A DNA stretch of 64,000 nucleotides. Source: Paenibacillus sp. FSL R10-2782. GTDB lineage: Bacteria > Bacillota > Bacilli > Paenibacillales > Paenibacillaceae. The stretch is taken from assembly GCF_038592985.1 (NCBI RefSeq), contig NZ_CP151951.1, positions 5,186,501 through 5,250,500 of the forward strand. The letters are read 5' to 3'. Below the pieces are notes generated by a model. That model ran no database searches and was not told the DNA's origin. It saw only the letters and a list, made by a program, of their open reading frames with translations. This document shows positions 57,541-64,000 of the stretch, piece by piece; position 1 is the stretch's first letter, and every line of letters starts with the position of its first letter. The translations under genes were made by a program, and so were the position numbers.

Positions 57541-58725
57541 CTATAAAATGGATTGGTGCCCGTGCCCTCTGGCGGCCTGCGATGTCCCGCTTCTCGTAAT
57601 CGAAAATACGCCGCATACAAAAGCAACCATCACAAAAGCCCCGCCTACCCAGGCATTCGTGGCAACCGATTCACTATTCTCAATCACCGCACCTCCCAGG
57701 GCTGAGCCGAGGGCAATCCCGATCTGGAGAGCAGAGAAATTGAAGCTTTGCTGAATGCTACCCGATTCGGGGGCATTTTCGATGAGATAGCTCTGCATCG
57801 GCGGGGACAAGGCCCAGCTCAATATACCCCAGATGATCAGCAACGGCGCAAATACATACAACGAGTGAACCGAGAATGGCAGCAAGAACATTACGGCGAT
57901 AAATACGCCCACAATGATCAAAATACTTTTCGCTGTGCCAAAACGATCCGCCAAAGAGCCGCCAATAAAACCGCCCCCAACGGCCGAAAGTCCAAATACA
58001 AAATAGGCGACACTAATCCACGATGGATTCAAACCCATCATATTCTCCATAAATGGAGTGAAATATGCATACAGTGTGTAATGACCCGCCAACGTTAGCG
58101 TAGTCACCAGATGCGCACTGATCACCTTCACATTTTTCAAGGATTTCAGTTGCTCGCCCATCGGCACGACATGCTCCGTCGGAATCCGCTCCATAAACAG
58201 GTTCATGACGATCATAGCAACTACCGTCAACACGGCGATAATGAGGAACAGCACCCGCCAACCAAACGCATTTCCAATCAGCACCCCGGCTGGAATACCA
58301 AGCACGATGGACGAGCTAACCCCCATGGAGATCACACCGAGAACCCGGGCCTGATAAGCCTTGGACACCACTTTGACGGCAATCGTCAGCGATAACGTCA
58401 CAATCAATGACCCACTTGCGGCGGTAACGATACGGGATATAAATAAGACCGCATAATTCGGACTCCAGAAGGCCAACAGGCTTCCCAGAATAAAAATAAA
58501 CATCGACCACAGGTATAGCCGTTTTCGTTCAATTCTGGCAGTCAGCGCCAATAAAGTCGGCCCGGCGATGGCGTATACGAGCGCATAGATCATAATAAGC
58601 TGTCCCGCCGTGCTTACGGAGACATTCAAATCCTGCGCAATCTGGGGCAGAACGCCACCGATAATTAACTCCACCAGTCCCACCGTAAAGGTCGCAATCG
58701 TTAAGATAACTACTTTAAAGTTCAT
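57541..58725 (-). CDS. pbuE: Purine (adenine) efflux MFS transporter PbuE
   Basis: 394 residues from the ATG at 58725, with AAAGGAGC before it; the frame is open to 58785. It starts MNFKVVILTIATFTVGLVEL, and the segments LTARIERKRLYLWSM, SHLVTTLTLAGHYTLYAYF and SYLIENAP are those of B. subtilis PbuE, an adenine and hypoxanthine exporter. It has about 12 membrane segments. The adenine riboswitch upstream (58809-58873) is also the regulator of pbuE in B. subtilis, which confirms the call. Confidence 0.93.
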   Translation of the reverse strand: MNFKVVILTIATFTVGLVELIIGGVLPQIAQDLNVSVSTAGQLIMIYALVYAIAGPTLLALTARIERKRLYLWSMFIFILGSLLAFWSPNYAVLFISRIVTAASGSLIVTLSLTIAVKVVSKAYQARVLGVISMGVSSSIVLGIPAGVLIGNAFGWRVLFLIIAVLTVVAMIVMNLFMERIPTEHVVPMGEQLKSLKNVKVISAHLVTTLTLAGHYTLYAYFTPFMENMMGLNPSWISVAYFVFGLSAVGGGFIGGSLADRFGTAKSILIIVGVFIAVMFLLPFSVHSLYVFAPLLIIWGILSWALSPPMQSYLIENAPESGSIQQSFNFSALQIGIALGSALGGAVIENSESVATNAWVGGAFVMVAFVCGVFSITRSGTSQAARGHGHQSIL

Positions 58726-58768
58726 TACATAAGCTCCTTTGCTGTCATGTAAATCCCTCGATATACGT

Positions 58769-58823
58769 AAAAAAATCCTGACCACAAGAAATGTACAAGA
58801 CGCACATTTTTGTAATCAGGATT
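58769..58823 (-). terminator. Riboswitch expression platform (terminator)
   Basis: On the minus strand AAATCCTGATTACAA pairs with TTGTGGTCAGGATTT and an inner ATGT/ACAT helix, followed by a long T run. The 5' arm is shared with aptamer helices P3 and P1, so ligand binding excludes the terminator, turning pbuE on. Confidence 0.85.
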
Positions 58824-58873
58824 TATCGGTTCCTGGTAGAGACCCTCAAACCATATTATTGAGGTTATACAAA
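58809..58873 (-). promoter_or_regulatory. Adenine-type purine riboswitch aptamer
   Basis: On the minus strand: P1 TTTGTA with TACAAA; P2 CCTCA with TGAGG around loop ATAATATGGTT; core GTCTCTACC; P3 AGGA with TCCT around loop ACCGATAAA; then GATTAC. The base that contacts the ligand, C in guanine and U in adenine switches, is T in GATTAC, so adenine is predicted. Confidence 0.92.
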
Positions 58874-58947
58874 TGGGACATTCATTGATCACGCATCACG
58901 AGGTTATAAATATTACTATAAAGGAGGCTAACCCGAAGTTCAACCCC

Positions 58948-59907
58948 CTAAAGCTGTAAAAATTCACTCATGGCGCGATCCGATAGATACGGTAAGTATT
59001 CATGGCCGTATTCGTGATACAGGAGCATTTCCTTGTCCGATACGATTTTATTGTACACCGCATACTGTGTGGAGGGCGGACAAACCGTATCCGACAGCCC
59101 CGTCACAAATAGCACCCGACCACGAATACGATCTGCCAAATGTTGAATGTCGATGTAGCCCAATCGGTGAAATAACTCCTCCTCGCGCACATGATTCGGA
59201 TCGAACCAGCGAAAATAATACACCAGCTCCTCATATGCAGACGTGGTGGCATCCAGCGCCCAAGCTCTTTTATAGTCCGACAGGAACGGATATACTGGCA
59301 CCGCAACACGCACACGTGGCTCCAATGCAGCACAGGCAACTGTCAATGCTCCCCCTTGGGAGCAGCCGAATGCGCCGATTCGATCAGGGTCTACCTGCTC
59401 CATCGACATCAGAATGCGAACCGTCTGCACGGTATCCAGAAATACATTGCGGTAATACAATCGGTCCGGGTCCGGGTCGTCGATTCCCCGGATGATATGC
59501 CCGCGAATCGTCGTTCCCTGAACCTGCAAGTTGTCCTCAGACAAACCGCCTTGCCCACGACAGTCCAGAGCCAGCACGGTAAATCCATGTGCCGCATAGC
59601 TCACTTTATCGAACCAGTCCCCACTGTCACAGGAATATCCGTGAAACATCGCCAAAGCCGGACCTTTTTCTGTAAAATGCTTGGGTCGGACGAGCTTTCC
59701 ATGAACCTTCGCTCCGCCTACCCCTGTAAAATACAGATGAAAGCACTCCACCAGCGGTGAGACAAAATCGGCTGGCTCCAGCGTGTAATCCAGCGGCTGC
59801 CGTTCCAACTCCTGCAACGCCCGTTCCCAGTATGCGTCAAAATCCGACGGCTTCGGGCTACTGCCCGTATACGACTGCAATTGCTGTAAAGACATATCCT
59901 CCGGCAT
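58948..59907 (-). CDS. CE7 acetyl xylan esterase / cephalosporin-C deacetylase
   Basis: 319 residues, alpha/beta hydrolase. N-terminal part PKPSDFDAYWERALQEL and HGKLVRPKHF, oxyanion region FHGYSCDSGDW, LDCRGQGG, nucleophile Ser in GAFGCSQGGAL, Asp in TGLSDTVCPP and His in HEYGHEYL. The family removes acetyl groups from xylo-, manno- and other oligosaccharides, usually in the cytoplasm; no signal peptide. GGAGG precedes the ATG. It follows the GH130 gene by 12 bases, so it should act on the same imported sugar. Confidence 0.9.
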   Translation of the reverse strand: MPEDMSLQQLQSYTGSSPKPSDFDAYWERALQELERQPLDYTLEPADFVSPLVECFHLYFTGVGGAKVHGKLVRPKHFTEKGPALAMFHGYSCDSGDWFDKVSYAAHGFTVLALDCRGQGGLSEDNLQVQGTTIRGHIIRGIDDPDPDRLYYRNVFLDTVQTVRILMSMEQVDPDRIGAFGCSQGGALTVACAALEPRVRVAVPVYPFLSDYKRAWALDATTSAYEELVYYFRWFDPNHVREEELFHRLGYIDIQHLADRIRGRVLFVTGLSDTVCPPSTQYAVYNKIVSDKEMLLYHEYGHEYLPYLSDRAMSEFLQL

Positions 59908-59919
59908 TCGAGTTCCCTC

Positions 59920-60969
59920 CTACATCCGGCCCGACTCATGGTCGTCTGCGACCACTTCATCCGTTGCGATGACATACTTCATCATGTCGGATACTGTCGT
60001 GTATGCAACACCTACATACGTATCGGCGGCTCCATAATAAATCGCAATTCGTCCGGTGTCCGCATCATGCAGCGTAGCACACGGGAATACCACATTCGGC
60101 ACAAAGCCCCGTTCCTCGTACCATTCCTCTGGGGTCAGCACGAAATTGGAGGAACGATATTTAACCTTAGATGGATCATCCAGGTCAAGGACGGCTACTC
60201 CCATGCTGTATACCAGCCCATTACACGTGCCCGTCACCCCGTGGTAGAACATGAGCCAGCCCTCGGTCGTCTCAATCGGAGCTGGCCCGCCGCCAATCTT
60301 CACCGATTGCCACCAGCCCTGTCCGCCCTTGCTCATCACATGACGGTGCTTGCCCCAATACACCAGATCCGGGCTTTCACTGAGAAAGATATCGCCGAAC
60401 GGCGTATGACCACTGTCGCTCGGACGGGATAGCAACACATAGTTTCCGTTTAATTTGCGGGGGAACAGTACACCGTTTCGATTAAACGGCAGGAACGGAT
60501 TTTCCAATCGCACAAAGCTTTTAAAATCCTTCGTTTGCGCCATACCCAACGCCGCACCGTAAAAATCGGTACACCAGATGATATAATACGTATCCTCCAC
60601 TCGAACCAGACGCGGATCGTAAGCATAATTAGGCTGGTAATCGTTTCCTTCCTCATCTACCAAATGCAAACGTTCCGTTTCAATGTCCCAAGCCAACCCG
60701 TCGTCGCTCCAGCCCAGATGCAAATGCGGGCGTCCATTAATCGTTTCGGCCCGAAACACCCCCACAAATCGCCCCTCATACGGAGCCACCGCGCTGTTGA
60801 AAATACGGGCAATGCCCGGCACCGGATTTCGTCCAATGACCGGATTCTCCGTATGTCTCCATACCGGAGCCTCACTGCCTTTAGGCTTATCCTGCCACGG
60901 CATTTTAGCCAGACTGTTTCCCACAATTCGTACGCTACCTACATCCAAATCCACGTTTAATTTACTCAT
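59920..60969 (-). CDS. GH130 family mannoside phosphorylase-like protein
   Basis: 349 residues, a five-bladed propeller: NPVIGRNPVPGIARIFNSAV at the start, FRAETINGRPHLHLGWSDDG, the active-site Asp in YAYDPRLVRV, and YYGAADTYVGVAY near the end. GH130 enzymes phosphorolyse beta-1,4 or beta-1,2-linked mannosides to mannose-1-phosphate in the cytoplasm. Which linkage is used cannot be fixed from sequence. AGGAGAG precedes the ATG. It sits between the permease genes and the CE7 gene. Confidence 0.87.
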   Translation of the reverse strand: MSKLNVDLDVGSVRIVGNSLAKMPWQDKPKGSEAPVWRHTENPVIGRNPVPGIARIFNSAVAPYEGRFVGVFRAETINGRPHLHLGWSDDGLAWDIETERLHLVDEEGNDYQPNYAYDPRLVRVEDTYYIIWCTDFYGAALGMAQTKDFKSFVRLENPFLPFNRNGVLFPRKLNGNYVLLSRPSDSGHTPFGDIFLSESPDLVYWGKHRHVMSKGGQGWWQSVKIGGGPAPIETTEGWLMFYHGVTGTCNGLVYSMGVAVLDLDDPSKVKYRSSNFVLTPEEWYEERGFVPNVVFPCATLHDADTGRIAIYYGAADTYVGVAYTTVSDMMKYVIATDEVVADDHESGRM

Positions 60970-61014
60970 ACATATGCTCTCCTCTCACCGAGACACTTGA
61001 TTTTATCGTTTTTT

Positions 61015-61848
61015 CTATTTCACTGAACCCTGTGCAAATCCGTTATAGATATATTTTTGTAATGCCAAAAATGCAATTAACGTTGGAATAATAGCAATGA
61101 TTATACCCGCGCTAATCACTTCCCATTGCGAGCCATACGGCCCTTTAAACTTGAACAACGCCGTCGAAATGACCTGAAGGCTTGTTTTGGGCATATACAG
61201 AAACGGGGTGTAAAAATCGTTGTAGATATTAACCCCTTTGATAATAATGACCGTCACAATGGCGGGCTTGAGCAGGGGCAAAATAATGCGCCAGTAGATG
61301 GTCAGATAGGACGCGCCATCCAGCATGGCCGATTCATCCAGCGCCACCGCAATGGAATCCAGAAATTGCAGAAAAATATACACCGCAATAATATCGGTTC
61401 CCAAATACAGCAAAATAGCTGCCCAAGGCGTGTTAAACAGCTCCAGCTTGTTGATAATCTGGAATGTGGATACCTGTGTCGTTACCCCCGGAATGAGGGT
61501 TGCGAGCAGAAACGCACCCAGCATAAGGCTTTTCCCCTTAAATTTAAAACGATTCAAAATATACGCGATCATAGAGCCGGTCAACGTCGCGCCGATGATC
61601 GAAATGATCAGAATAAAGGCCGTGTTCACAAATCCGGTCAGCATGTTGCCGTTCACAAAGGCTTTGGCATAGTTCGCCCAATTCAGCCAGTTCACCGGGG
61701 GAGTCAGAGGACTGGTTGTCGCATATTCAGCCTTCGTCTTCAAGGAAGCAAACAAAATCACGACAATCGGCAGCAGTGCGACGAACGCACCCAGCAAAAG
61801 CGCGGCATACTTGATGCCGTTCGCCAGCGTTCTTTTTAGCGTATACAC
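61015..61848 (-). CDS. Carbohydrate ABC transporter permease (MalG-like)
   Basis: 277 residues, six membrane segments. The EAA loop is DESAMLDGASYLTIYWRIIL and the C-terminus QKYIYNGFAQGSVK. The start is GTG at 61848, two bases after the stop of the MalF-like gene, preceded by GAGGAGG. Second inner-membrane half of the second sugar importer in this window; no ATPase gene is present here either. Confidence 0.88.
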   Translation of the reverse strand: MYTLKRTLANGIKYAALLLGAFVALLPIVVILFASLKTKAEYATTSPLTPPVNWLNWANYAKAFVNGNMLTGFVNTAFILIISIIGATLTGSMIAYILNRFKFKGKSLMLGAFLLATLIPGVTTQVSTFQIINKLELFNTPWAAILLYLGTDIIAVYIFLQFLDSIAVALDESAMLDGASYLTIYWRIILPLLKPAIVTVIIIKGVNIYNDFYTPFLYMPKTSLQVISTALFKFKGPYGSQWEVISAGIIIAIIPTLIAFLALQKYIYNGFAQGSVK

Positions 61849-61850
61849 GG

Positions 61851-62735
61851 TTAATCCTCCTCTCCCCGAATCAGCAAACGTTGCAGTAGCGTAACTACAA
61901 TCACGATCAGCAACAAAATAACCGCCATCGCCGAGGCCAAACCGACCTTACTATATTTGAACGCCACATCAATCGTTTGGATGACGAATGTTTTACTGCC
62001 GTTGGAGCCGCCAGTCATAATATACGGAATATCGAATGCACTGATCGCACCGCTAATCGCCAGGATGAGATTCAGCTGCAAAATTCGCTTGATACTCGGC
62101 AAAATAATGTACCGGAACTGATGCCAGCGGTTGGCCCCGTCCATATCAGACGCTTCATATAGATCACTTGATATGGAGGAAATCGCACCGAGAAACACAA
62201 TAAAGTTAAAGCCCATGTATCTCCAGATCGACGTGCCAGCCAGTGAAATATTGATAATCTCCGGGTTTCCCAGCCACAGCTTGATATACGAGCCCAGTCC
62301 CAGTGCCTGAAGTAGTGTATCCAGCGTGCCGTCCGGCTTGAAGAAGAACAGAAAAATAAAACCAATGGCCACCCCATTCATCAGTGAAGGAAAAAATAAA
62401 ATGCCCTTAAACACATTTTTAAACCAGGTTTGAAAGCTGAGAATGGTTGCAAAATAAAGGGCCAGCCCCATCTGTACAAACGTAGCGACAAAGTAATACA
62501 GACTGACCTTAAACACCGAGAAATACTCGGGGTCGGTAAAGATTTTGATATAGTTTTCAAAGCCCACATATTCCAGACGCTTACTATAGCCGTTCCAGTC
62601 CGAAAAGCTGTATTTGAACATGTTGATCACTGGCAAGTACGCAAAAGTGACCAGCAGCGCCAGCGGAATAAATGAAAAGGCTGCAATTATCGCCAATCTT
62701 TGTTTGGAGTAGCTGAGATTCGAAAATTTAAACAT
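61851..62735 (-). CDS. Carbohydrate ABC transporter permease (MalF-like)
   Basis: 294 residues with six membrane segments; the EAA loop reads YEASDMDGANRWHQFRYIIL. It opens with a hydrophobic helix RLAIIAAFSFIPLALLVTFA. AGGAGG precedes the ATG. It lies 67 bases after the binding-protein gene and is coupled to the MalG-like gene. Confidence 0.88.
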   Translation of the reverse strand: MFKFSNLSYSKQRLAIIAAFSFIPLALLVTFAYLPVINMFKYSFSDWNGYSKRLEYVGFENYIKIFTDPEYFSVFKVSLYYFVATFVQMGLALYFATILSFQTWFKNVFKGILFFPSLMNGVAIGFIFLFFFKPDGTLDTLLQALGLGSYIKLWLGNPEIINISLAGTSIWRYMGFNFIVFLGAISSISSDLYEASDMDGANRWHQFRYIILPSIKRILQLNLILAISGAISAFDIPYIMTGGSNGSKTFVIQTIDVAFKYSKVGLASAMAVILLLIVIVVTLLQRLLIRGEED

Positions 62736-62802
62736 GCTGCACCTCCTGGCTATCCGTCCATCGACTACTACGTCGATCCCCTCTTATCGTCAGTTCAAAT
62801 GA

Positions 62803-64000
62803 CTATTTGGCTTCCTTCGCAGCCACTTCAGCACGCGCCTTCACCCATGCGTCGTTCAGATCCTTCATAATGGTGTCATACGATTCCGGGCGGTTGCCGA
62901 TTGCTGCCTCAATAATGCGTTTCTTGAAGTCCGGCTGCCACAAACCGATTTCTCCCTTTTTGTCAATTTTATCAACAATCCCTTCCTGTCCTTTTGGCGA
63001 AGGAGTTAGCGTTTCAAAGACGACTCCCTGATCTCCGTATTGCTTCAAAATCTCAGGTAATTTCGAACCCTGTAGCGGACTGATGCTGCCCGCCTGCTCT
63101 ACGGCATAATTGGACTTGTCAGTAAACCAGTCCACCCAGGCACGAGCCGCCGCTTTGTTTTCACTGTTTACGTTAATACCGAGGTTGTAATCGCCTGCCA
63201 GCGGAACAAGCACCTTGGAGGCATTCGTCGGAAACGGCATAAAGCCGATATCATCCTTGTTGGTGGCTGTGCTTTTGATCTGATCAATGGCCCAGGAGCC
63301 TAATACCATCGTACCGATTTTGCCTTGAGACAAATCCGCCTTGGAGGTCTCCCAATCCGTGGTGGTCGGGTCTTTTTCGATCAGACCCTTTTTAGCGGCA
63401 TCGTACATGATCTTATACAGCTCATAGTGAGGCTGACCCTTCGTGAAATTGTCGTCTGTACTCGGCTGTGTGACATTCACATATTCCTTCGTACCCGCCA
63501 CTGTAGCCAAATCAGCTTCCCACTGGGTCAGTGCCCACCCGGAGGCATAGTTCGTAAACAGCGGCACGGCCTTGGTTTTGTCCTTAATCTGCTGTAGCGC
63601 TTTCAAAAATTGGTCCGGGGTTTTGGGAAGTTTCGTGATCCCCGCATCCTTGAACACATTTTTGTTATAAATCACACCGGAGTACGTCATCGCTACCGGA
63701 ATACCGTAGACATTGCCCTCCACCATACGTTCTTCAATGCCGGCATACTTGCTTTTCATATCCTCGTAAGTGCCCAGCGGCTCGAAAAAGTCGGGAAGCT
63801 CTGCAATGGGAATACTGGTTGGAATAAGCAAGACATCTCCGTAATCCCTGGTCCCCATCCGAATTTTAATTTGGCTCTCATAATCGGCTAATGCCTGAAA
63901 ATTGACCTTCACCTTCGGATAAAGCTTGTTAAATTCCTTGGCGTAGTCCTGAAACACCGTATCCACAATGTCCGTCCGTTGTGTAATGACCGTGATTTCA
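62803..64000 (-). CDS. Sugar ABC transporter solute-binding protein (5' end outside window)
   Basis: About 399 codons are present and the frame remains open at 64000, so the signal peptide and N-terminus are beyond the edge; the internal ATG at 63966 is not the start. The visible part begins EITVITQRTDIVDTVFQDY and shows the family-1 pattern YGIPVAMTYSGVIYNKNVFK and GTMVLGSWAIDQIKS. It ends RAEVAAKEAK. It is the specificity component of the importer next to the GH130 and CE7 genes; the ligand is probably a manno-oligosaccharide. Confidence 0.87.
   Translation of the reverse strand, partial: EITVITQRTDIVDTVFQDYAKEFNKLYPKVKVNFQALADYESQIKIRMGTRDYGDVLLIPTSIPIAELPDFFEPLGTYEDMKSKYAGIEERMVEGNVYGIPVAMTYSGVIYNKNVFKDAGITKLPKTPDQFLKALQQIKDKTKAVPLFTNYASGWALTQWEADLATVAGTKEYVNVTQPSTDDNFTKGQPHYELYKIMYDAAKKGLIEKDPTTTDWETSKADLSQGKIGTMVLGSWAIDQIKSTATNKDDIGFMPFPTNASKVLVPLAGDYNLGINVNSENKAAARAWVDWFTDKSNYAVEQAGSISPLQGSKLPEILKQYGDQGVVFETLTPSPKGQEGIVDKIDKKGEIGLWQPDFKKRIIEAAIGNRPESYDTIMKDLNDAWVKARAEVAAKEAK

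Noticed and set aside
1..64000. CRISPR arrays, tRNA and rRNA genes, complete insertion sequences
   Set aside because: No repeat-spacer pattern, tRNA cloverleaf, rRNA sequence or transposase with terminal repeats was seen; the Rpn gene lacks visible terminal repeats.

Overview
The window reads as chromosomal DNA of a spore-forming, low-to-mid GC Firmicute, most likely a Paenibacillus close to the P. polymyxa group. Support: strong AGGAGG-type ribosome binding sites, lipoprotein-style solute-binding proteins, two Spo0E-family phosphatases, CidAB/LrgAB, GlpP, a GH5 mannanase, GH130 and CE7 carbohydrate enzymes, and PbuE under an adenine riboswitch. The genus assignment is inference from gene content. 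No rRNA, tRNA, CRISPR array or complete insertion sequence was found.

Layout. 1-2.1 kb: a Dps gene cut by the window edge, behind a sigma-A promoter with a PerR-like box; a deletion remnant of an M20 amidohydrolase; an Rpn-family nuclease. 2.1-9.2 kb: a six-gene purine-scavenging operon (solute-binding lipoprotein, nucleoside hydrolase, two PotB/PotC-like permeases, PotA-like ATPase, adenine deaminase) behind a structured leader with a terminator, preceded by a DUF2294 gene. 9.3-19.2 kb: the most unusual region, a minus-strand operon of contractile-injection 'spike' genes. It holds two VgrG/gpD-like proteins, a DUF4280 PAAR-like tip, two candidate peptidoglycan-attacking effectors that share a tandem helical repeat, and two lipoproteins placed like immunity genes. 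No sheath, tube or baseplate genes are in the window. 19.2-19.9 kb is degraded sequence with a histidine-kinase fragment.

20-28.7 kb: a second nucleoside hydrolase, Spo0E-like peptides, a pentapeptide-repeat protein, a MarR regulator coupled to an XPD/DinG-like helicase, a membrane diguanylate cyclase, and a LysR regulator divergent from cidAB. 28.8-38.2 kb: glpP-glpD with the GlpP-type leader terminator, an NAD(P)-binding oxidoreductase under a palindromic operator, a CPA2 antiporter behind a hairpin-rich leader, an acetyltransferase, two MFS transporters and a winged-helix regulator. 38.4-43.4 kb: the 5-keto-4-deoxyuronate / KDG pathway (kduI, kdgA, kduD; divergent kdgK; LacI-type kdgR), which feeds pectin-derived uronates to pyruvate and glyceraldehyde-3-phosphate. 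43.7-49 kb: a MATE transporter, a YhdH/YhfP-type quinone oxidoreductase, and an ECF sigma factor with its DUF4179 partner.

49.1-53.3 kb: a sugar ABC importer divergent from a secreted GH5 beta-mannanase. 53.3-57.5 kb: an ABC-2 exporter and an ABC-F protein behind a leader peptide and attenuator. 57.5-58.9 kb: pbuE under an adenine riboswitch. 58.9-64 kb: CE7 esterase, GH130 phosphorylase and a second sugar ABC importer whose binding-protein gene leaves the window. The two sugar loci fit (gluco)mannan degradation: the mannanase cuts outside the cell, ABC importers take up oligosaccharides, and the CE7 esterase and GH130 phosphorylase act in the cytoplasm. Ade, the nucleoside hydrolases and PbuE together suggest active control of adenine pools.
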